A program made the translations under genes and the position numbers. Shown piece after piece: positions 1 to 10,662 of a stretch of DNA of 64,000 nt. Source of the stretch: Dendrophyllia cribrosa (Eukaryota > Cnidaria > Anthozoa > Scleractinia > Dendrophylliidae). The notes below the pieces were generated by a model. The model worked only from the letters and a program-made list of their open reading frames with translations, did not search any database and was not told where the DNA came from. Each line of letters opens with the position of its first letter. The first letter of the stretch is position 1. The DNA lies in contig JAJLRJ010000007.1 in NCBI GenBank assembly GCA_024195265.1, positions 25,651,934-25,715,933 on the forward strand, read 5' to 3'.

Positions 1-1
1 T

Positions 2-805
2 GTGGAATCTAGTCCTGCAACTGTTTTATGCGTTTTTCACATGAATGGTTGTTTTTCACAGTCCGGTATCTGTTGCATACAATTTACTTCTTACCAGTAT
101 TGTAAATTATTCATTAGCATCCTTAATTTGACATGTGTGTATTGTAATTTAAATAAAGAGTGGAAAACAGTTGATATTTTTGTCTGCATATTTAATTTGC
201 GCGAGGGAAGAAAAATAATGACGTCATTTTCACTTGAAGAGAAAGAGCTTTTCAAATCTTTGGGTTTGGGAGAAACTTCTCCCACTTATTTCCATCTGGT
301 AGAACTATATCAAAAAGGATAAGTTAGCAGAGTCTCCCAATCGGGAACTCGCTTGTCAAAAACAAATTTGTACAGCTTGGTTAGTTTAGTTGGAACTAAT
401 TCAAAATATTTACTAGCCCCCATCAGGTTCAACGGTGTTCATCTTTCTCTTTGCACCACGTTTGATGGAAAAAGCTTGCGAACGAGAACCCTCGCCATTG
501 AAAAAACCGCTAGAAGTGACCTGCTTTGCTATCTGATCCTCGGAAAGCGGAATAGAAATAGAGCTTACTGGAGGTGAATGTTCTTGTCATTGGAAACATT
601 GGGTGAAGAGTCGGCAGAATTAGTAACTATTGGGCGTGAAGATAACAATTATGATGATCTTACTCTTGATTTGGTTTTGCAAAATGTAGAATCTGTAGCA
701 CTCAGATGGCATCCTATTGTCGAGGGATTGAGAAAGAAAGTTCTTTTGTTGGAGGCAGAAAACAAAGAATTGAAAGGACAAGATGTTATGCCCTCAAGCC
801 ATTAG
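2..805 (+). pseudogene. broken open frame of unknown function, coiled-coil end
   Basis: One reading frame stays open from base 2 to 805 apart from stops at 320-322 and 575-577. The first part ends in a hydrophilic stretch (SLEEKELFKSLGLGETSP) that could continue in another frame just after base 318, suggesting a small frameshift. The last part (578-805, 75 codons) is acidic and ends in a short leucine/glutamate heptad-like run (LLLEAENKELKG), which could form a coiled coil. I recognise no family. It lies upstream of other small plus-strand coding stretches that lead to a Polinton-type polymerase remnant, so it may belong to the same element. It could also be a chance run, particularly the 353-577 part. 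Confidence 0.25.
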
Positions 806-939
806 GCAATTGTTTTTTTTTTCTCACCGTTTCGTTTTATTATGTGTATATATAATCATTGAATTGATTCATTCTTGTTGTTTGAGTTTGTTTGTCACAT
901 CTGTATTCTGTTTTCTTCAAAAAAAAGGGATTGGGTAGA

Positions 940-1527
940 ATGGAAAGTGGAGAGAGTTGTGAGCTTGTCATCGATAGTAATGCTGATATCATACACAAAC
1001 ACAATATTCCCATAGTGGATGAGGTTGTTGTGATGAGTCAAATTTCTGAGAAGGAAGAGAAGAAGGGGGAAGAACCGTTGTTCAAAAAGATTAAGAAATC
1101 TAAAGTCATCATGTTGGCTACAAGCACGGGTTGGCCTGATGATTTGGTTGCTTACTGCAATGATCTTATTGCGGAAGAGGATGGGACAGTGGTAAAGAGC
1201 GATGATGGTGGGTTTGACGAAGTGTTATTTAGTCATTCGTTGGGTATTTTCACGTCGGGGCAGTTTTTTAATCTGGCTATTTTGGCGGCTAAATGTGAAC
1301 AGTTGGATGAAAAATTGTTGCAAGAATTTCAGCAATCTAAGTTGAGTGCCAACATGTGGGCTTCTTATCAGAGGCTTATTGAGTTGTTCATGCAGAGGTC
1401 GTGGGTGCTTTTAAAATGTAGATTTGATGTTGCTCCTCAGGATATTCAACATTGTTTTCTACAAGTTTTGGGAGAGGGGAACACAGGAATAGCAGAAGGT
1501 TTGGGTTTGAGATACGAGTGTGAATAA
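940..1527 (+). CDS. hypothetical protein, 195 aa
   Basis: This is an uninterrupted frame. I chose the ATG at 940 because nothing upstream in the frame is an ATG start. The first 60 residues are acidic and lysine-rich, with a basic patch (FKKIKKSK) that could be a nuclear signal. The rest looks like a folded, mostly helical domain with two Trp-containing segments (TSTGWPDDLVAYCNDL and NMWASYQRLIELF). I recognise no family and see no catalytic motif. The stop is 12 bases before the start of the next small gene, a compactness more like a viral or transposon gene set than host genes. It may therefore be an accessory gene of the element whose polymerase remnant lies at 2285-2940. Confidence 0.4.
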   Translation: MESGESCELVIDSNADIIHKHNIPIVDEVVVMSQISEKEEKKGEEPLFKKIKKSKVIMLATSTGWPDDLVAYCNDLIAEEDGTVVKSDDGGFDEVLFSHSLGIFTSGQFFNLAILAAKCEQLDEKLLQEFQQSKLSANMWASYQRLIELFMQRSWVLLKCRFDVAPQDIQHCFLQVLGEGNTGIAEGLGLRYECE

Positions 1528-1539
1528 CAGACTTAACCT

Positions 1540-1899
1540 ATGATGACTGACTACGAGCTGGTTAAAGAGGAGGATAATGAAGAGGTAATAAGAGGTAACA
1601 ACATTTTTTTCTGCATTTTAACCGTTGGTTTATTATTTTGTATTTTTTAACAGAAAGTGGTTTTGGCGCTCAATTCACCAGAGAAAACGCCCAAAGCAAC
1701 GGAATCTTTCAAGTGTCTACAAGTTATACCAGAAACACCAGAGGATCACAAAGAATTTTTGTCTACCACCAGCTCCGAAGAAAGTGAAATGCCAATTAAA
1801 AGATTGCCTCCAGGAACAATACTGAAACTGCCATCTACATCTACATCTACATTTATTAAGTCTGTAAAATCCTTGCGGATATCACACCAACTGTACTAA
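1540..1899 (+). CDS. small spliced gene, unknown function (about 96 aa)
   Basis: The ATG at 1540 opens 15 acidic codons ending at 1584. A GTAATA donor follows, and a pyrimidine-rich tract ending in CAG at 1651-1653 returns to an open frame in the same phase from 1654 to the stop at 1897-1899. The 69-base intron is bounded by standard GT..AG. The product is rich in Ser, Thr, Pro and Glu and has a Thr-Ser repeat (STSTSTF) near its end. No domain is recognised. AATAAA-like signals lie just downstream near 1940-1955. The phase match across a consensus intron is good evidence of a once-real gene; its function is unknown. Confidence 0.4.
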
Positions 1900-2284
1900 A
1901 AACTAAAAAAAACCTATTGTCAATATGTACAATACACAGGAATAAATGAATAAAAATGTAGCTAAATGGGATAAAAATGTCTATAAAAATGAATAAGATT
2001 TTAAGTAGTAATATGGAGAACAATGGATCCTAATAAAAAGTACATTATCCCGTCTTTTAAAGATTTTGTTGATTAGTTTTTTGTATTCTGATGTAGATTA
2101 TAAGAGGTTTTTTTTTTAATTTTTTTTATTGTCGTTAAAAAAAAACTCAAAAAAATCATTTACCCATAATGTTATGGTAAACGTAAATTAAATGTGTGGT
2201 TGTCTATTGTAATTATCAAAAATGGGCGGAATAATAAACTGTATAACACGAACTCATCTGTGAGTGTTTTTTCATATTTGTCAG
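1900..2284. other. A/T-rich intergenic or intronic stretch
   Basis: It has several AATAAA/AATAAAAATG signals near its start and homopolymer T and A runs around 2108-2152. It ends in a good splice acceptor (TTTGTCAG, ending at 2284). No coding potential is seen. Confidence 0.4.
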
Positions 2285-2940
2285 AGGAAAATGGTGGGGC
2301 CCATTCCCACAGTTTATAATTTTGATGGAGAGCATTTAGTGTTGAGAAATGCAGTCGAGAATTTTAATCCTCATTTCAACATTCAAGGAGTGGTGTACGA
2401 TTTCAGACCCTCTTTTGGGTGTCAAGATAGAGCAAATGATAATTTATTTGAGTCCATTGCCCTATATATCACTGCGATCCAAGATTTCATACAAGGAAAT
2501 TTTTATGGAGACGATTTCATTCCAGTGGCTCTACATTCAGACAATTTGAATCATCCCGTCACAAGCAACACCATCTGTGTGTCGGAGTACAGAGTCAAGA
2601 ACTTTTCGGGCTGTTAGTGAAAGTCCTGAATTCAAATGAAGAAGTTGGTGTTGACGATGGCTCGTTTCGCATCCAAATAGATCACATTCGAATGACCAGG
2701 GGAGGCGGATGGAATAGAGAAATAAGGACCAATGCTATCATATCCATACCCCATCACCAACTCCACGTTTTTGCGTACTCATTGGAAAGCAGAGAGCTGA
2801 AGGAGATAGTACCTCACCATATTGAATCTTCCGGACAGAAAAAGCGAAACAGACTTTTCGTAATGAAAGTAAAGAACTTTGCAAATGGGCCAAAGTTCCC
2901 GACACGCAACCTTTATCAGCTGAACAGATATAAAAAGTTT
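2285..2940 (+). pseudogene. N-terminal region of a Polinton/adintovirus-type DNA polymerase B, frameshifted
   Basis: Two frames abut near 2590-2617. The first (to the stop at 2615-2617) has DDFIPVALHSDNLNHPV. The second has LNSNEEVGVDDG and HIRMTRGGG, followed by a basic/hydrophobic segment. This order (V.LH...L..P[IV], then L.SNE....D, then [HV].[RS]M..GG) is what I know from the N-terminal part of protein-primed family-B polymerases of Polintons and related adintovirus-like elements in animals. The piece is bounded by an acceptor ending at 2284 and a strong GTAAGT donor at 2941, so it sat in an intron-containing context. The palm motifs that would prove a polymerase are not in the window, and a frameshift breaks the gene. 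The family call is recognition by eye, not a search. Confidence 0.5.
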
Positions 2941-3522
2941 GTAAGTTGACATATTTTTCACATTTGAAAATTATTTGTCTCAATAGGGATCAGGGTAATA
3001 ATTTTATGTTTAAAGTAAATTTGGAAGCTACTGGGGGGGAAATTAATTTGCTCTATTCTCGAGGCGAATATGCTTTAAATCATTTTTTTTAATATGGCTG
3101 GTGTTGACCAGTTTAACCTAGAGTACTCTTTGATGGGGAATCATTTGTTTTATTAAACAAAAAGATTAATCTCAAATTAAGAATTCAGACAATACCACTA
3201 AAATTATAAAACCTAGCTTGTAAAACATTTCTCGCTTCAATTAGAAATGTAATTTAAGTTAGATAGTTCTTAACTGGCATTTTCTTTTAAGAAGGTTATG
3301 TCCTAAAAATTCTTGGGTTTGAGTTAATTTTTTATCTTTACCACCTGGGATGTGAGCTGCACTTTGCAAGGCTAAGTTGTTAGTAATCCAAACCAACTGC
3401 CACTGTGAAAATACAAGTTTTAAATTATATACGATTGTCTCCTAAAGCATTACTCAAATAACAACTATCACCAAGAAAACTACTGTTAACATTCGATTTA
3501 ACTCTGCCTTCCAAAAAGCATG
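2941..3522. other. no gene seen
   Basis: This follows the splice donor of the polymerase-like piece. A possible acceptor (CTCAATAG near 2986) leads only to a few codons. The rest is A/T-rich with stops in all frames. Confidence 0.4.
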
Positions 3523-3880
3523 ACAAGAATGACTTAACAAGTTTAAAAAGACTTAAAACATCATTTTGATGACAAGAACATCATCATCAATACATGCTTC
3601 TACTGCAGACTCTCATCATTGTAAGTGGATACAAGTAGTACACACTGATCCTGATGAACTTGCTTCTCTGTACTTTACTGAAAGAACCAACCATCATGCT
3701 ATGAAGTAAATTACTGTAGACATTTTCGATATATCTCAGACTTCCAGAAAGCGTGACTATAATAACTGCCCCTTCAAAAACGTCACTTCGATTATAAGCA
3801 CATCCTTACCAATACACGCATCTACTATGTAAATGGATGCAAGTGGCTCACACAGATCCTGATGAACTTGCTTGCCCTTT
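3523..3880. repeat. dispersed repeat copy 1 (partner at 17766-18135)
   Basis: About 360 bases match 17766-18135 at high identity in the same orientation. Within the copy, two related units each end in GATCCTGATGAACTTGCTT, so the repeat is itself an imperfect internal duplication with a period of about 180 bases. No open frame is seen. Both copies lie upstream of hAT-derived coding remnants. Confidence 0.7.
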
Positions 3881-4429
3881 ATAATGAAATAAGTACCATT
3901 CTCGTGTCATTTTCTTTTCTGAATGCTACCATCCATACTTCAGGAATTTCTATTCCATTATCCTTGATTATTTTGCAAGGGTGACATCTAACTGGATAAC
4001 CTCTTTTCACCGATGTGTGTACCACTATGTATCTTGATGAAAAAAACGTTTATCTCATTTCACAACAGATAATGGTAAAATTGGATACATATTTGCAGTT
4101 GTCTGGTTGTCCAAGGCGACCAAAACATCGTACGTAAGACCAAAATAACTTTAAAACTTGTCCTTCGGACAAGAAAAATCAGATTCCTTAATTTGCATAT
4201 GTTTTACCTGCTTTCTAATGATTTCTTGTCCATTTGGAACTTTCAGAAAACAAAAATTAATTGCAACTTTCTTTCACGATCAAATCATAATTTTGCACGC
4301 CATGTTTGATAATGCGGTACTTTCACGAATTGCATGATTGCAGGATCAATATTCATGTTGTCAACCGCTGTTATTTCTCTCATCTACTGCAACATTCAAA
4401 TGCAAAAACATGTCGTGAACGATGCAAAC
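3881..4429. other. no gene seen; upstream flank of old hAT pseudogene
   Basis: A/T-rich sequence without coding signal. It runs into the start codon of the old hAT-like reading frame at 4430. Confidence 0.4.
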
Positions 4430-4589
4430 ATGTCAAGATACTTTAATGGTGTATCGCCACCTCCGGCCAAGAAAAAAAGTGAAGCTGGCAAAAAACGAGC
4501 AAAATATGAAAAGGAGGAATGACATTGTCCCTTCCTGTCTTCATGGCAGAAAAACAGGTCCTGGCTGAAGTTCATGCGTTCATTGCAAT
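4430..4589 (+). pseudogene. old hAT transposase pseudogene, segment 1 (N-terminus)
   Basis: The ATG at 4430 opens a short frame (MSRYFNGVSPPPAKKK) with a lysine-rich tail. This is typical of the start of ZNF862-like hAT transposases, which begin with a short acidic or basic leader before a BED/TTF-like finger. After a stop at 4520-4522 the same frame gives FLSSWQKNRSWLKF, matching the F..W....WL pattern that precedes the finger in this family. The segment is cut at 4589 by insertion of another hAT element. The finger itself (MFCEICQ) resumes beyond the insertion, after 7843. Order and orientation agree with a single interrupted gene. Confidence 0.6.
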
Positions 4590-5026
4590 CAGTGTTCAAT
4601 CTAGGCCGCGTTTTTGCGTCATTTACGCAGAAAATTCTATTCTGACGCAAAATGAAATTATCGTGGGGTCATACTGACGCAAAAAAATGAAGCAAACAAA
4701 ACCCCCAAAAAATAAGTTTACTCTTTATATAAGTACTTCGAAAGCAGCAGCCAATAATAAAAGTAAATTTAAGAACAAATATGTGTGCTTACTAGTCTTA
4801 TTTGAACCCGCGAAATCGTGAAATGACTGGCGTTTCAGACTCTGTTTGTACGAGTACCACCACCATCTTGAAAGCGGAGTTGGCCCTGGGGACGAGGTTG
4901 GTACTTTTTGTGTTAGGCGTTCCAATTCCGGGAGAGACTGGGGGCTACTACGACGTTCTGCAACGTTGCGTGAATCGATCGGTTTCGTTCGCAGGGTGTG
5001 TTCTTTTGTGTGGGTTAATTTAAGTC

Positions 5027-7395
5027 ATGAAACGCCAACAAAAGCTAGATCTTTTTCTTAAGCCAAAGAGAGTGGCGACAGAAAGTGAGGTAGATAATAC
5101 GATTGACGAAGGTGAAGTGGAGGAGACTGCAAATGACGAAGGTAGCGAAATTAGTCGAAGTACATGTTCAGCGAGTCAACCCGAACTTCCAGTTGAGCCG
5201 ACGGCTTCGACAAGTACCACAGGCACTGTGAGAAAATTCCGTCTGGCATGGAAAGATTCTTATCCGTGGCTACAGTATGATGAAGACAAAGGTATGTTAT
5301 GCTCAATTTGTGTGAAACACAAAAAAAACAATGTATTCACAAAAGGAACGGATAACTTTCGATCTTCTACTCTTGAACGACACGCTTCTCACCACGATCA
5401 TGTTGATGCCTTACAAGCTGATGCAATGCAGGGTGAATTCCAGCGTGCAGTGAGAAAAGCTCTCAATGAAAAAGAAGATGCAGTGCTAGTTGGGTTGAAA
5501 GCAGTATACTGGGCGGCCAAGGAACAGCTTCCAATGCACAAGTATGCAAGTCTTATGTCTCTGCTTGCACAGTTACAGTGCCCGCACGTAGCTCAACTTA
5601 CTCATGGAAAAAATGCAACTTACACAAGTGATGTGACAGCGAATGACATGCTGGATTCAATTGCTTCAGTGATACGTAATGAAATTGACAACAAACTTCT
5701 TAAGTCTCCATTTGTGAGCCTGTTCATTGATGAAAGCACTGACATAGCTGTCCACAAAAAGCTGGCCATCTATGGCCGTGTTCTTGATCCAGAAACATTT
5801 GAACCATCTACTCACTTTGTAACAAACACCAGACTTGAATATGCAACTGGCAAAGCTATTTCTGAAAAGGTCAAAACAATCATTGAAGAGAAAGGCCTTA
5901 AACTGGGAAAAGTGATGGGACTTGGTTCAGACGGAGCTAGCGTGATGACAGGAACAGGAGAAGGTGTAACAGGTCACTTCCTGCGTGAAAATCCAATGAT
6001 GATAAACATTCACTGTATGGCTCATCGCCTTGCCTTAGTAAGCTCACAAGCTGGATCATCAGTGAAGTACTTGAAAGAATACCAGGAGACACTGACAGGT
6101 ATTTATTACTATATGAAGGCATCAGCTAGTCGAACGGATAGACTTCAGACAGTTCAGAAACTACTTAATGAACCTGTACTTAAAGTAAGGGAAGTACATG
6201 AAATCAGATGGCTGGCTGTCTATCAAGCAGTGGAGATGGTCTACAGGAGTCTTGACTCTCTATTGACTTTCTTTCGCAATGAGACCAGTGCAAAGGGAAA
6301 AGGTTTCTACAATAAACTCATACAAATGGACTTTGTTGGAGCTACATATCTTCTAATGGATGTACTGTCCATCATTTCAAAACTCTGCTTGGTTTTCCAG
6401 AAGAAGGATCTTGATGTCTCCATGGTTGAGGTTCATGTAGATCACTGCTTTGCTGAATTACAGAAACTCAAGGAGGGAAAGCTTGGCAGATCAACTTACC
6501 TGGATAAGCTCAAGAGTGACATTACAAAGGACAGTCAGGGCAGAATGATGTTCAAGGATAACCACCCTTTGAAAGGCAGCAGCAACATTGATTCAATCAA
6601 GGTCAAATTTATTGACAAGATAGTAGAAAACTTAAATACCCGGTTTCCAAAGGAAGAAAGCAATATAATCTATGCTTTTGGGGTGCTGGGGCTTCGGCCA
6701 ATCTCCCTCCTATCTCCAAGTGACTTAGAAGAGTGGGGAAATAGCAAGTTGGAGACGCTTATCAACCACTTTGGCAAGGAAAAGGAGCACAAGTAAGTTT
6801 AAAACTTCCTTTAGCAGAGAAAAACTAAAACTGAACTGGAAGCTCAGGCTAGCACTGGAGCACAGCTGTAATCCAATGTTGCTTGCAGTATGGTTTTACT
6901 TTTTCTTTTTCTTTCAACAAAAAATGAGATAGAAACAAGGTGAATAATACCTGTTTTTGTTTTAATATTGTCTTTGCTATTCATTGGGTATCTAGGCATG
7001 GGGATGCAGTTAGTAAAACAGCAGCTGTGGTTGATCCTGATCAAACTCTAGATGAGTGGGCAAAGATAAAGCCACTTGTAGTCAAGGCAGGATATCCCAG
7101 GGACAGGATGGTGCCACTGTGGAACTTAATTCATAAGTATCACAAAGATGAATTTCCAAATTTAATTACACTTGCATCACTGGCTTTAACAGCTCCCATT
7201 CACACAGCAGATTGTGAACGAGGGTTTAGTCTTCAGAATAGTCTCAAGACATCCATCCGAAACAGACTTGGTTCAGAAAGAATGGATGACTTAATGGTTG
7301 TTTCTGCTGAAGGAAAAGATCTGGATGAATTTGACTTTAACACAGCCTTGCAGCATTGGAGGAAGAAAAAGGACAGAAGAATCTTTACTGGCTAA
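5027..7395 (+). CDS. hAT-family transposase, 721 aa, two exons
   Basis: Exon 1 is 5027-6792 and exon 2 is 6996-7395. The donor GTAAGT begins at 6793 and the acceptor TCTAG ends at 6995, and the phase fits. The protein has an acidic Ser/Thr-rich leader, then a BED/TTF-like zinc finger (WL.YDEDKGMLCSIC with a H..H end, about residues 80-125). The hAT RNase-H-like core follows: first Asp in FIDESTD (D235), second Asp in GLGSDGASVMTG (D302), the C..H box in IHCMAHRLAL, the RW motif in HEIRWLAV, and the catalytic Glu in DCERGFS (E663) within the C-terminal dimerisation region. All expected catalytic residues are present and there is no stop or frameshift. It resembles the C17orf113/ZNF862-like group. 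It should cut and paste the surrounding element from the nucleus. Domestication is possible, but the flanking terminal repeats argue for a live or recently live transposon. Confidence 0.9.
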
Positions 7396-7458
7396 CTTAG
7401 GAAAAGCTTGCCAGTAAAGATTCTTCTGTCCTTTACTGGATAACTTAGGAAAAGCTTG
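7371..7458 (+). repeat. hairpin and direct repeat at the transposase stop codon
   Basis: The last coding bases (7371-7391) form a perfect 21-bp inverted repeat with 7411-7431 across a 19-base loop that contains the TAA stop. In addition TAACTTAGGAAAAGCTTG occurs at both 7393-7410 and 7441-7458. The layout looks like a templated duplication with inversion at the gene end. In RNA it would give a strong stem-loop overlapping the stop codon. Confidence 0.85.
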
Positions 7459-7842
7459 GAACTTGTGCGAGTTAAAGCTGATTAGAAAGTTTGAAATGTA
7501 AAATTGTCAAACAAGCATTTTTTGGTTTCCTTTTATTCATAATTGGTCTTTTTCGGCTTTACAATTTTTGGACTGTTTCCAGTAACTGCAAAAAAACAAA
7601 TCAAAATTGTGAAAAGCATAAAAACTATAAATGTTATGTACATTTGAAAACGTTGAAACTGACTTAAAATGCTAAAAAGATGTAAAAATATACGGTAGTG
7701 TATAGAATAATAGAGTTTTAACAGTTTTTTGAAATTTATTATTGTCGTAATAATTTGACCCAGACCATTTTTGAAATGACCCAATTTAAAATGTCACATG
7801 GGACATTTGACCCAAATTCTAAAATTTCTAGATTGAACACTG

Positions 7843-9773
7843 GCAATCATTATCTGCCACATCGCAAACTAATGAAACTGCTATGACTGGAGCCCACGGC
7901 AATACTGTATGTTTTGCGAAATTTGCCAGTCAGCGTCGCAGTCCAACAAAACAATTGGCCATAAAAATGTGTTTGTAGATGCTGGCTGCATGTCGCTTTG
8001 CCTAGAGTCCATCAAGATCCATGAAGCTTCTTCAAATCACATAAAGGCAATAACGATAGTGGCCGCCAAGTCCAAGCCAGAGAAGACTCCAGCATTCAAA
8101 ATGATCTGTTCATTAAATAAGGAAAAACTATCCAAATTGTTTCGCATGTGCCATGCACTGGCAGTGCACAACAGGCCGTACACAGGCCGTACACAGACTG
8201 CACATGGCTGTCTGAGCTGGATGAGAGCAAAGGTGTCAATGTTGGCAAAACTTCCCAGATGGCCGAATATGCCAAAGTGTTCACGCAGTTTATTGCAAAC
8301 ATGGAAAGCAATAAAGTGAGTGACCAAATCACAATTGCCAAGTTGATGGCAGTTCTTAGTGATGGATCAACCGATTCTAGCATAACTGAACAGGAGATGT
8401 TCTTTGTTAGAACATGCAGGGGTGGTAGAGTTTTGGTCGCATTTGCTGGAATTAAGCACGTCGAGAAACGAAATGCAGAAGTGATCCATAATTCTTTGAA
8501 ATTGGCAGTTACAAGCTCGGATCATTTAGCATTTTTGTGAAATCAATTCACCTCAAAGCTTGTCGGCCTTGGCTGTGATGGAGCTGCTGTGATGCTAGGA
8601 TGAAAGAAAGGTCTAGTGCCGCTACGAAAACAGGCACAGCCAGCTTTAGTTGCAGTTCATTGTTTTGCTCATTGACTTGAGCTGAGTTTCAACGATGCAG
8701 TGAAAAAGTCAAGCCTCTGTGAGAAGACCATTGTCACACTTTTAATGGGGTTGTACTACTTCTACAGAAACAGTCCTCTCAATAGAAGTATGCTGAAAAG
8801 GAGTTTTAGTGCTTCGGGGAATAAAGATGGGTTGGGCATCTTTTGAGAGCACTGACTAACTTTCAAAATGGACATCTTCCATTCTGCAGCACCTGCAACA
8901 GGTTTGTACTTTTTATTCTGAATGCCATGAGCATTTGCACGAGCCAAAGGTTTAAACACTTAGATAAGTAATAATCTATATGTGTCCAGTCTTACGTTTT
9001 GACAGGAATTTATCCTGTTTTTCTTTTTTTCTTTGTAGATTACTGATACAGAAGGTTCTCAGAACAACACAGCTTGGGCTAAGGCAGTGTTTCCTGAAGC
9101 GTCCAAGTGTGATTTTGTTTGTTCACCTTCTACTGGATGTGTGTGGACCTCTTAAGGAAATGTCTGTTTCCTTCCAGCAGCAGGACGCATGCGTGACATC
9201 CGTCGGATCAACTGTGGCCATTATTCGGAAATACTAGACAAGGTAATTAATTTACGTCTTATTATTAAGTAATGAGTTGCTGATATTTCTTTTCTGGTAT
9301 TAGTGATCAAATAAAACCAAAGATACGAGGATATCATATTTTTTACAGTCATGGAAAACACCTCAGGATGGTTACAAGCAATAGTACTACCTACACCAGT
9401 TTGACAGGGACTGATGCAGAGTTCAACTCAGCCAATGCAAACTTACTGATCTTTTTGTCAACAAACTGACAGAAAGATTCAGCAATACCAGTGAAGGCGT
9501 AATCAGGGCTTCCAGAGTGGTGAAATTTTGCACTTGGCCCACTGAGACGTCTGTATTGCATGGTGAATAAGAAATGATTTTTTTTTCACTTAAATTTTAT
9601 TTTAAATTTGCATAACTTTTAAATTAAACCCACTATTTTACAGCATTTGGAGATGACATCAGGGAAGTTTGGGATCATTGGAAGCTATTCAACTGTGGAA
9701 TACATCTGGAATTCTACCCAGAAGACCTCATTTCAAGGAAACTAACAAGTCTTCTAAAGCTACAAGAGCTATT
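7843..9773 (+). pseudogene. old hAT transposase pseudogene, segment 2 (finger to C-terminal core)
   Basis: Reading across frames there are, in order: a finger (MFCEICQ...NVFVDAGC, with H....NH), the first-Asp motif LSDGSTDSS (8148-8540 frame), the second-Asp motif GLGCDGAAVM, a VHCFAH box with a stop where Arg is usual (about 8570-8690), YYFYRNSP, then FVHLLLDVCGPL...FQQQ (9050-9237) followed by GT, a segment LTERFSN (about 9455-9545), and an AFGDDI exon from about 9643. These are the standard blocks of a ZNF862-like hAT transposase, with introns, several stops and frameshifts. It is interrupted at 9773 by the larger hAT element and resumes at 16384. It cannot make an active enzyme. Confidence 0.75.
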
Positions 9774-9875
9774 CAGGGCTTGAAATAACGGCCGGTCAAC
9801 GGACAATGTCCGGTCAAAAACGAGCAATGACCGGACAAATTCTTGGATTACCGGACATGTTGTCCGGTCATTTGC
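9774..9875 (+). repeat. left terminal inverted repeat and subterminal CCGG array
   Basis: The terminal 16 bp match the right end perfectly. At least four GTCCGGTC/GACCGGAC-like decamers follow in both orientations within 90 bases. Similar motifs occur at 16295-16383 by the right end. This is the expected docking array for the element's own transposase. Confidence 0.75.
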
Positions 9876-9899
9876 GTTTTGAAAAAAAAATGAGGCATT

Positions 9900-10662
9900 G
9901 ATATTCATGATGAAAATTACTGCTCCTGAAAAATAAAGAGAATGTACAACTGTATAAAGCTTGAAAAATTATCTGTGATAGTTCATTAGTTGCAAAATTT
10001 TTCAGTTGTCACCAAGTCGCGACCGGAAATCAGCTGCTGCTGTAAGTGTAAAGAAGGTGCGCTCGCATGCCCCGCTGTGCTGAGAATAACCCGCGTATAA
10101 ACATCTGGTGCAAACAAAAGCGAGCTAGAAGCTAAAAACCCTAGAGTCTAACTAATCAGGCCACCCTCTTGCTCTAATAAAACTCCACAACTGTAACTTT
10201 GAGAGTACAAAGTGATTGTAAATATAGCAAAAGGGATGTAAATTAGCTTGTCTTTGTTTCGCCGCGTCTGTAAATATTGTGCGTGTTGATATAAACCCGG
10301 GTATAAAGTTACTAAACATCCAATTCACAATGTTTACTCAACATTTATTGCTTTCTGTTTGAAATGAAGAAAACTATGGATCAAAATACTACTATCTTAA
10401 CTACAAATTATGTGTTGTAAGCCCCATGATGTTAATACTTCAAGCGGCAGATCAATATTTCGGATACGATTATTTTCATTGCATTACATATGCATGTAAC
10501 GCAGAAAATGGAAAATGTAAATAACACTAAACAGCAACAGTAACCAAAAAAATCACGATGTGAGCTAAAAGTTCATGCTCTACCAGTGACATTAGCGGGA
10601 CATTCTAAAAAGCAGTTCTAGAGAGAGATGAAAACCCTATTTTTGTAAAATACATAAACGTA
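9900..10662. other. element-internal 3' region of the F-box gene, no other gene seen
   Basis: Between the left subterminal repeats and the F-box stop codon there is no open frame of note. On the minus strand an AATAAA lies at 10344-10349, about 310 bases past the F-box stop, and could be its polyadenylation signal. Confidence 0.45.

Larger units (their letters stand above)
4590..7842 (+). mobile_element. complete hAT transposon, 3253 bp, 5-bp TSD GCAAT
   Basis: The left end reads CAGTGTTCAATCTAG and the right end is its exact reverse complement, giving 15-bp perfect terminal inverted repeats. Both sides are flanked by GCAAT (4585-4589 and 7843-7847). Subterminal short repeats are present: TGACGCAAAA-type motifs three times at the left (4611-4690) and TGACCCAA-type motifs three times at the right (7755-7820). 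These are the usual kind of transposase-binding arrays. The element contains one intact spliced transposase gene. A 5-bp duplication is shorter than the classical 8 bp of hAT, but hAT lineages with 5-6-bp duplications are known. The sharp ends and intact gene suggest a young insertion. Confidence 0.85.

Noticed and set aside
5937..6122. minus-strand open frame of 61 codons
   Set aside because: It lies fully inside the strongly supported hAT transposase exon on the plus strand; a shadow frame.
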